NCBI GenBank assembly: GCA_031841125.1
Contig: CM063108.1
Coordinates: 52,536,122 to 52,600,121 of the forward strand
Reading direction: 5' to 3'
Length of the DNA stretch: 64,000 bases
From: Acanthococcus lagerstroemiae
Lineage: Eukaryota; Arthropoda; Insecta; Hemiptera; Eriococcidae
Positions within the stretch are counted from its first letter, which is position 1; each line of letters opens with the position of its first letter. A program made the position numbers and the translations under genes. The notes beneath the pieces are model-generated. The model was not told the DNA's origin. It did not search any database and worked only from the letters and a program-made list of their open reading frames with translations. Of this stretch, positions 56,430-64,000 are shown piece by piece.

Positions 56430-57690
56430 ACTTCAGGGCAGGTTTTTGAAAAATCTAAAGAATTTCAATACAAGGTAGCAGTCATGTTTATAGACTTTCA
56501 TAGAGGTTTCGATTCACTATACCCTGATAAAATTTGGATTACATTAAGAAATGAAGGAGTTCACTGGGGGATACTTGAAGTTTTGAAAGAAATCTATTCC
56601 AAATCGGAAGCTATCATCAGACTGGATGGAAATGAAAAGAAGTTCAAGATTAGGAAAGGTGTCAAACAGGGTGATCCGCTATCTCCCAAAATTTTCAATG
56701 CATTGCTGGAGGAAATTTTTAGAAAAGTAGACTGGAGAGGTAAAGGACTAAGAATGGGGCTAAAGTACGCTGTTAGCAAATATAAATACCTAAATCATCT
56801 GAGATTTGCTGATAATATTGTTACTATAGGGAAAAGCCGCAGGGAACTTGAAGCAATGGAGAAGGATTTGAGGAGAGAGAGCAGAAAGTTTGGTTTAACA
56901 ATTCACTATGATAAAACCAAAATTTTGACTAACATCGAACACTTTGATCTGATTAGCATAGAGAATAACAATATCGAAATAGTAAAAGATTGTAAGTATC
57001 TCGGCCAAAACACGATCAGAGAAAATACATAGAACTAAAAACGAAATCAAAATCAGGTAAACCAATTTCTGGGCCCAAAGGGATATTTTTAAGAGTAAAC
57101 TCTAAAAGCTATCTAAAACAAAAATACCCGAAAGTACTGTTTACCCGGCACTGACCTACGGGGCACAAACGTGGGCCTATACTAATAACCCAATACATAA
57201 AATAGAAACAACGCGTCACGCCATGCTAAGGAATACATTGGGCATAAGATTAAAGGACAAATTCACGTTTCGGAATTGTTCACTAAAACAAAAACTAAAA
57301 ACATTGTCAAGATTACCAAAAAGCTAAAATTTAATTATGCAGGGCATGTTGAGAGAGAATCCAGATTGAAATGGAACAGAGTTGCCACTTTCTGGATCCT
57401 GGGCGAGGGAAAACGCGAGACCATCGAAAAAATGGGTAGATGAGGTGATCGCGATGGCCGGCCCCACTTGGGCACAGAAGGCCGTAAAAATAAAAATTTG
57501 GTTAGATTTGACCAACGCTCATACCTTGGTGAGGAGCGAGACCAACAGCCCCACACGAACCTATCGATCCAATATGTAATTGTTCCGTCGATATCGTTCC
57601 GCTTCCGCCGGGCCCGTGAGCTTGTAATAAAAATAAAATTAAAAATTGAAATAAAATTCTTCAATAGGACCGGTATTATAACAAATCTTT
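56430..57690 (+). pseudogene. RTE-like LINE ORF2 fragment (RT to 3' end)
   Basis: The frame 56484-57032 (182 codons) begins in RT motif A (FIDFHRGFDSLYPDKIW), then motif B RKGVKQGDPLSPKIFN. Motif C reads LRFADNIVTIG instead of FADD, so the second catalytic aspartate is Asn (codon AAT). It continues FGLTIHYDKTKIL and KDCKYLGQ. After a stop, decayed traces of the C-terminus (KKLKFNYAGHVERES, RLKWNRVATF) run to about 57560, followed by an A-rich 3' end (AATAAAAATAAAATTAAAAA, 57627-57646). 5'-truncated. Same RTE type as 11376-14270 but clearly diverged from it. Confidence 0.82.
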
Positions 57691-57799
57691 CAAATGGCGT
57701 TTAGTTACTTCTTCTATTTTTTTCCTTCTCCATTTTCTACTTTTCTCATTCCTTTCTTCCTTCATTTCCCCCCTTTTTTCCTTTTTCCCCCTTATTTTT

Positions 57800-57880
57800 T
57801 TCGTCTGAAATTTCAAAATTTTGCCGCTCTAAAATTTTGCCGCTCTAGGAAGCTCCCTAGGATGCCTAATGGTAAAAACG
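57800..57880. repeat. AAAATTTTGCCGCTCT duplication
   Basis: TTCAAAATTTTGCCGCTCTA occurs twice in tandem (57810-57848). A similar word, AAAATTTTGCCGCCCTGTTC, is in the MITE at 63203-63435, so this may be a relic of that family. Confidence 0.4.
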
Positions 57881-58025
57881 CCTTTGTGTCGTTGTTCCAC
57901 TAAACACAGTTTACAAAAAATCAATATACACGAGCAGCTAAGCAAGATTACCAGTATGAAAAGATGAAAACACAAGAGTACAGTTCTGTTGTTCCATGGG
58001 AGTTTGAAAACAAGCAACGTACATG

Positions 58026-59401
58026 AGATGTTTCAAAAGTAAAGTAACACATTTTTCACCGCAGTAGGTTATACTGGTGCGCCGAAAATTTGAGGAAAGA
58101 TCCACAAGATGTCTTCAGACAGACGTTTTTAAAAATTCGATAGTGTTTCGTTGAAAGGTTCGCTTGCTATGTAATTTTGAACATGGAGTCTAAGGGTAAC
58201 TGGTTTGTCCAATTGTGAAGTGTGCGGTTGCTTCCATGTTGTTATGTTCGTGGGAATCTACAGTGGCGTCGCGTGGTGCTCTTTCCCAGGTGTTCAACTG
58301 GCGGGTCTACTCACCCCCCCCCCACACACACACACACAAAATCAAAAACTTATGGTCAGTATCAGTATGTATAAATAATGGGTGTTAATGAAGAATGAAG
58401 TTGCATCCATCCACTCACCACATAGCAGCATGCACATGCGCTTCCAGAACGTTCATTTTTGCTGGTGAACATCCTGCCATTTAAATTAACGAAGTCTCCG
58501 CTTCACTCTTCATGGTCTTCGTTGCCAACGCCACTGCAGCAAGACCAACGAGAGTGTGCAATGTTGCTAGTGAACATCCTACGCGATTCCTATAGTATGT
58601 GACAAAGATAACGCCATTGCGACAAGACTGACAAGAGTGTGCAATGTTGCTAGTGAATATCCTACGCGATTCCCATAGTATGTGACAAAGATGAGAACCG
58701 CGCGAAGCGTAAAAAGAAAAATGCCGGCCATTTTTTCAAATTTTTGAGGTTATATTTTGTATTTTAATCAAAATTTAAATCTTTCCTTGTTTCTAGGATT
58801 TTTGTTGTAAGACAAAAATCAAGTGGGTGTGCAGTGAACACCTTGAACACCCAGACCAGACGCCACTGGGAATCTAAGAGCTCACATGGAACTCAACGCG
58901 AGCTAACCTTTCTCATGTGTACAAGTAAATTGCAGTACGACTGGTTTCGTTTGAAAAGCGTGTCGCTATCTTGTGTTAAAAACCGGAAACTGTGCAATTA
59001 CGATTTCTGTCAAGAGAGCGCAAACGCATGCAATCCGTTTGTCGTACAGATCTGTCGTCATCATGTGCGCTCATGTGACTTTATTTAAAGTCTTGTAATA
59101 TTCGCGCAATATGTAGAACATAATCAATGTAAATTTTACTGCCGGGTACATTTCCTGAAGTCAAAAAAACTTTATGACACCGCGCACTTCACAATCGGAC
59201 AGACGGGTACCCTTAGATTCCATGTTCGAAATAACATAGCACGCTATCAAATAATTCAACAAAAAACTATCAGATAAAAAAAAGAAGAAGAAGAAAACAT
59301 ATGTCCAGAGACATCTCCTGGACATTCCCTTGAAATTTCAGCGTGTCAGTGTTACCCACTGCGAAGAGAAAAAATAAGTTACCTTATTTTTGAAACATAC
59401 C
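58026..59401. mobile_element. Long-TIR element inserted in the minisatellite
   Basis: Arms of about 210-235 bp (58026-58235 and 59165-59401) are inverted. They share ATGTTTCAAAA-TAA-GTAAC, CGCAGT-GGT-A-ACTG, GAACATGGA-TCTAAGGGTA and ATTGTGAAGTG-GCGG. The inner part of each arm contains ATGGA(G/A)TCTAAGGGTA, which translates as MESKG, like the start of a mariner/Tc1-type transposase. ACGTACATG (58017-58025) and ACGCACATG (59402-59410) flank it, 8 of 9 matching, so either a target duplication or the local minisatellite word. Its centre was later hit by a hAT MITE (58261-58868). No transposase remains. Confidence 0.7.
58261..58868. mobile_element. hAT-like non-autonomous element with exact 8-bp TSD, nested
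   Basis: 608 bp from CAGTGGCGTCGCGTGGTG to CCAGACCAGACGCCACTG, TIRs of about 10 bp perfect (CAGTGGCGTC) plus weaker extension. The flanks are identical: GGAATCTA at 58253-58260 and 58869-58876. The interior has a C-run/(AC)n at 58314-58337 and a tandem pair GACAAGAGTGTGCAATGTTG / GACCAACGAGAGTGTGCAAT (58536-58570 and 58626-58660). No coding frame. It sits within 58026-59401, giving a relative age order. Confidence 0.88.
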
Positions 59402-59780
59402 ACGCACATGTGTAGCTGCGGAAGATACAGTATGAATAAGAACAATGAAAACAGTTGATAAGATTGGAGATTTGTTGTTGTTCCACCAGACACATTCCGA
59501 AAACAAAGAACATACAAGTATATCTGCGTAAGCTCCAGTATGAAAAGACGAATACAGTCGACAAGAATGCCTACCATTTTGTCATATTGTTCCACTAGCC
59601 ACAGTTTGAAAACAATCAACATATAAGAACATCTGCGCAAGATCCAGCATGAAAAGATGAAAACAGCTGATAAGATGACTAGGGTACAGTTTTGTGGTTC
59701 CATTAGATAGAATTTGGAAACAAGCGACATACAAATGCATCTGCGCAAGATCCAGTATGAAAAACAATCAACAAATGAAT

Positions 59781-61734
59781 CTGCATTTTTTTCGGCTGCA
59801 ACCTTATAGATTCTTCAGTATATCGATCTATAACCAGTTTGAGCTTTACAGCTGTACACGATTACAAGATTCATCATCATTGCTCATCTGCAGCGCCCAT
59901 CGTGTCTCTCTCTCTCTCTCTCTCTCTTCCCAACAGTAACTTCACAAAAGTTCTCTAGCATTACTTTTTGACAACTCGGGAAACGTGTAAACGTACCTAC
60001 TATGTTTTTGTTGCTCAAAATCGCATTTTAGCCGGCTTCGAATAACATTTCACGCCTTCAAGTCTCCGGTCTGTTTCATCTGACAACCTACGAGAGAAAT
60101 TATATTCTGCTCACGAACGTAAAACATCGCAGCTGTCCACAGACCACAACTTCAAATACCGCAATCCTTTCTTCTGTGAAGTTCTCCTTAAAATTCTGTA
60201 ACATAACGCTGGTTTTCTTGTTCGACCATACTGTGGAGGCGCGTAAGAATCTTCGGCGGAAATTTTGTCCGACAGCAACGCAATTCTAATATTCGAGCAA
60301 GTTCGCGGTGGTGTTTCAGAACGATGAATTATGATTGTTAAATTAGGACAGTACAGCATACCTTGCGAGTGGCGGTCCAAACTTCACGAGTAGATTTACA
60401 GATTGAAATTAAGGAAGGGAAGAAGGAAAGTCCTTCACTGCAGCAATAGTGTTAAGGTCCCCAGAGAGGCACTAGAATTTATCTGTATAGTTGTGTAACA
60501 ATTGTTAATTATTCTCGTTGAGAGCAGGAGAAAAGTTTCTCTTAATCTCCGTCCTACCGTGTTCTAGACACTGACATTTCCAAACAACAGAAGAGCGGAT
60601 AAAACGCGAGGCGTACAGCGAGGGTATTAGTCCACAAAACAGCCAAGGGACGATGCGCCTTGGTATCCAATTACCTTCCACATATCGGAAACCTGACCCT
60701 TCCCGGATCCTTCGTTAGAGAAAAATGGAGCCGGTTCAAGAAATAAAGGGAGGAGAGCTAATTAGCGACACACTCCATACTTACTTTCAGTTGGCAAAAT
60801 TTTAAAAAAAGTCTTGTCCTTCATTTTGCTTGTTCAAGCGAATCTTCTTTACGCAAGTTCAGGATGGGTTGGTAGTTAATGTCGAAAAAGTGAAACGCAC
60901 GTAAGTGCGAAAATACGCAACGGAAGTGACGTTAGTCACGTGTCCATCTAGATTTAGTCAGCCAAAGAGCGAAAGAGCGGAGAGAGAGGGAGAGAGAGAG
61001 AGTGTGTGTGTTTGTGTACTTTAGACTACAGAGAAATCGTGAGGGGAAATTTCCCTTCAGATCTTTCGTACAGGTTCTTCTACTCATGACAGTAACGTAG
61101 GTCTAGGATTAGTCAATGTGAAGGCGTTTTTTTCTTTTTTTTTTGGGGGGGGGGAGATCATGTTATTACATTTGATAGCAAGTGGAGCGAGAAAAAACTT
61201 CGGTTAAGTTGTAACCATTTGAACTAGAAAAATGTTTCGGACCTCTTAAAGAATTAATCCGTGTCACCCCCTTCCCTTATCTGTTCTACTAAATCATGGG
61301 TCAATGGCAGTTGTATCCTTTGAATCATACGCAAAGCTTTTGTTCTTTCAGCCAGTCCTTAGTGTGTTCATAATCAGAATGTTGAGGAATTCGAATCTCG
61401 ACAAAAAATTCTTCAATCCACCAGCATAGGCATTAGATAACTCATTTATACTCAGTCTCACAACTTGGAAGGAACTACTGAAATTCTCTTACTTTTAATG
61501 TTTTCGAATGACTATTTTCTGCGTGTTATCAACCAGTTGGTTGCGGAAAAAAGCCAGAGTTTCTGCAGCCCTTCTAATACATATACACAGTACGGGTACT
61601 ACATATTAGGTATCTTTTAAATCCCGCTTTTAGGATCCACAATACCCGAGATCACTTTTCGTTTCATCTAGAGCATTCTGTATCGGTTGTAAACAAATCT
61701 GGAATTCTAAATTTGCTTACCAAAGTTTAGCAGC

Positions 61735-61737
<3 letters not shown>
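59781..61737. other. Gene-free stretch with microsatellites
   Basis: (TC)n at 59908-59930, (GA)n then (TG)n at about 60980-61016, and poly-T to poly-G at 61128-61154. No gene recognised. 60000-60770 is compositionally balanced and might be single-copy. Confidence 0.4.

Positions 61738-61777
<40 letters not shown>
61738..61777. repeat. (GA)n microsatellite
   Basis: About 20 uninterrupted GA units. Confidence 0.95.
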
Positions 61778-61780
<3 letters not shown>

Positions 61781-63202
61781 CTGTTCTCTTCCTTTCCTGT
61801 CTGCCAGTTTAGGTTTTATCTCTTTCGCTTTACTTTTATTTTATTTTTTATTTAGTTTTGGTACATAAATTCTCCTGCAGTCTTACAAGGTTGCCCGGCA
61901 ATTTCTTTCTTTAATTTATTCAATACCAATCCGAATTTGGAAAGGAAACATCGAACGCAGTTGTGATTTAACGTAAGTTTGAATATACAGACGAGAAGAA
62001 CTTCCGTTTCGAGCTTCTGTTTCCTTCTTTCTTCCTTTTTGCTTCCTTTTTTCTATCCGTCTGAGGTTAATGCGAATTGGAAAGAGCGACTGGTATGCTT
62101 GTACATAAGCACGAAAAAGCAGGCTCAGCGTAGAATGACGAGCGAAAAAGAAAATGGAATTTTATACCGTCGGGTAAACAAAGCGGACGGCATTTACGTT
62201 AATTTTTAATGCAACATTAGGAGAGAAAAAATGGAAAATTATAGCTATCGGGAATGTCCCCGAATCCCCGCTACCTCGCAATGTCGCATTACTCGGCGGC
62301 GATCTTATTCTAGCAATTATTTACAGTTTGAAATTCGAGAATTTAAACAACCGAAAATTGTTTACAGATCGGTAAATACGCGAATTACGGTTGTTAGAAG
62401 GCAAGAAGGACAGGAAAGAGGGAGGGGGAGGGGGGAAGAGAAAAAAAAACGAGGGAAAGAAGTTTAGAAAACTTTGCCAACTTCTATGTTGCGTATTCGA
62501 TAGAAGAGACGCTAACGGAAGCAGAAAAAAACCGGAGACTTGTGTATAAAGAAGAATCAATTATCTTACTTCTAAAACCGATGTATTTCCGTGATTCTTA
62601 TAAGTTGATTTTTAATGAAATTCATTTGGAATGGCCGCAAAAAGACGCCGTGCTACGCCGTTTATAATTCGACCCAAAGGTTGAATCACCGTATACGAAA
62701 ATGTTCAAGTTTGTTTGCGAAGTTTCGCCCGAGTTCGTCCGAGTCTGTCGAGCCCGGGATTTATACCTGATGCCTTCGAAGTTTACCTTTTCGAAATTTA
62801 TGCCCCGGCTTAGACTTCGCCTCTTTTTCGCCTGCGACATATTTGTATCTCGGTAATATAGTTGACAAAGAAAAGATGCACCGATCGCGCTTACACTGAG
62901 TGAGTTTCAAAATCGATCTGGATACGTGTAGTAAGTCAACCCCGCCAAACTGATCGATTGTTCGACGATAATTTCTTCTCTGGGTTCGGACCCAGCATTA
63001 TTGGTGAATAGATATTGCTTGTTGAAATCAGAAAAAAGAATCTATTATGTAAGTAGTAAGTACCTCTGTCTTATGGAAACAGTGGTCCTCAAAAAGTGGC
63101 TTTTGAAGATCAATTTACTTGTTGCAGGAAGTACAAAGCACCCAGTTAACCTGTTAATGTTCCCAAAATTATGGCAAAAAAACCAACTTGGAGTGTAATT
63201 TT
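61778..63202. other. Gene-free stretch, unrecognised
   Basis: Short frames on both strands (61979-62209, 62231-62467, 62622-62840 minus) lack domains. Purine-rich tract at 62405-62465. Confidence 0.4.
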
Positions 63203-63435
63203 CAGAGCTGGATTAGGGCATGCAGCCGCCCTGTTCGAATTCATTTTTGCCGCCCTTCTATAAATGTTGAGAAAAAGCGTGCCTCTGGCCTTCTGGCGCA
63301 CCGGCCAAAGGCCGAAAAGTCGGTACTGCTTTCGCGAAGTTTTTTTTTTCTTTGTCGCGTTGAAAATTTTTCCACCCTGAAAATTTTGCCGCCCTGTTCG
63401 ACCGAACAAGTCGAACATGCGTAAACCCGGCGCTG
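63203..63435. mobile_element. hAT-like MITE (233 bp)
   Basis: The left end CAGAGCTGGATTAGGGCATG and the right end (inverted) CAGCGCCGGGTTTACGCATG are imperfect hAT-type TIRs. The flanks GTAATTTT (63195-63202) and TTAATTTT (63436-63443) match at 7 of 8. The interior has CCGCCCTGTTCGA twice in the same orientation, near each end. Frames on both strands through it are not genes. Confidence 0.7.
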
Positions 63436-64000
63436 TTAATTTTCAAAATTTATTGCTAAATTAATGTAAGACCATGCTAGCCACAGACTACTCATACCTA
63501 CAGAACCTCACCGGAGACCGTTAGTTCACCATAGCGATTAATTAATTCCCAACATCTTTAATTTTCTGCATCAGTGAACCTAAATGTCTAGTAAACAACC
63601 AAATTAAAATCACCCCTCCGAAATGGAATCATTTCAATTTCATCGGACACCAAAGATGCCCACTTTTTTATGGGTTCGTTATTAAAGTACATCTCCGAAC
63701 TGTAGATTAATATACTCACTTGACTGATATCTCATTTTAAGATACCGTAACACAGGATAACATGACTCAGTTTTTTCTATACTTTCAAGTTTGACACGTT
63801 TTACAGACTGTTGAAACTGGGTGAGAAAGCCGAGAAATTTTTTGTGTTTTGATAGGACTTAGCAGGATACATTCCCCAAAGAATTGTGATACCCCAGCCC
63901 CACAAATTTCCCCATAGTGTTATGAAATAAGGGGTTTAGTTCAATCCGGTGCGGATGATTGGGCGTAACCGATTCGGCGCGTAGAGTAACTTGGCGCAAT
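63436..64000. other. Gene-free end of window
   Basis: Nothing recognised. Confidence 0.35.

Larger units (their letters stand above)
57885..59780. repeat. ~97-109-bp minisatellite, split by an insertion
   Basis: Units phased on GTTCCAC/T: 57894 and 57991 on the left, then 59480, 59589 and 59697 on the right. Each unit has GTTTGAAAACAA-CAACATACA, ATCTGCGCAAGATCCAGTATGAAAAGATGAAAACAG. The array is broken between about 58025 and 59402 by a TIR element. Minus-strand frames in the array (59338-59748) are periodic read-through. Confidence 0.8.

Overview
This 64-kb window is animal nuclear DNA, most likely from an arthropod and probably an insect. It has no operons or bacterial genes, is A+T-rich with many homopolymer runs and microsatellites, and is full of transposon families typical of arthropod genomes: RTE-like and R1-like non-LTR retrotransposons, a Ty3/Gypsy pol, an IS630-Tc1-mariner element with a DUF4817-type N-terminus, and many short hAT-like elements with 8-bp target-site duplications (TSDs). 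I cannot fix the species. I recognise no intact host protein gene, tRNA gene or rRNA gene. The only host-coding hint is a 54-nt candidate internal exon at 19730-19783.

Layout. 1-2540: unrecognised sequence. 2541-5071: copy A of a 2.5-2.7-kb non-autonomous element with a (CACT)-type satellite core. 5072-7790: degenerate GAGTCTTAA-like repeats, then unrecognised sequence. 7791-9863: decayed mariner-type transposon with about 204-bp terminal inverted repeats (TIRs). 10276-14303: nearly full-length but dead RTE-like LINE (ORF1 and ORF2). 14840-17095: dead Gypsy gag/protease/RT/RNase H. 17096-21780: unrecognised sequence, GAGTC-like repeats, the candidate exon and one hAT MITE. 21785-24607: large inverted-repeat element. 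25061-25480: 143-bp tandem repeat. 28312-30993: copy B of the satellite-core element.

31243-36255: several short or degenerate repeats. 37677-39890: a 122-bp satellite array invaded by a probable solo LTR and then locally duplicated. 40585-41045, 44311-46003, 55190-56060 and 56430-57690: further LINE fragments. 46508-50615: cluster of small TIR elements. 53128-54024: TIR element containing a tRNA-like Pol III promoter. 57885-59780: minisatellite split by a long-TIR element, itself split by a hAT MITE. 63203-63435: last hAT MITE.

The window reads as a transposon graveyard. All open transposon frames carry stops, frameshifts, deletions or catalytic substitutions. The most unusual items are the duplicated satellite-core element, the TIR element with an internal tRNA-like promoter, and the three-level nested insertion at 57.9-59.8 kb. 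I see no evidence of a host-encoded novel pathway or defence system. TSD and repeat alignments were made by eye, so percentages are approximate.
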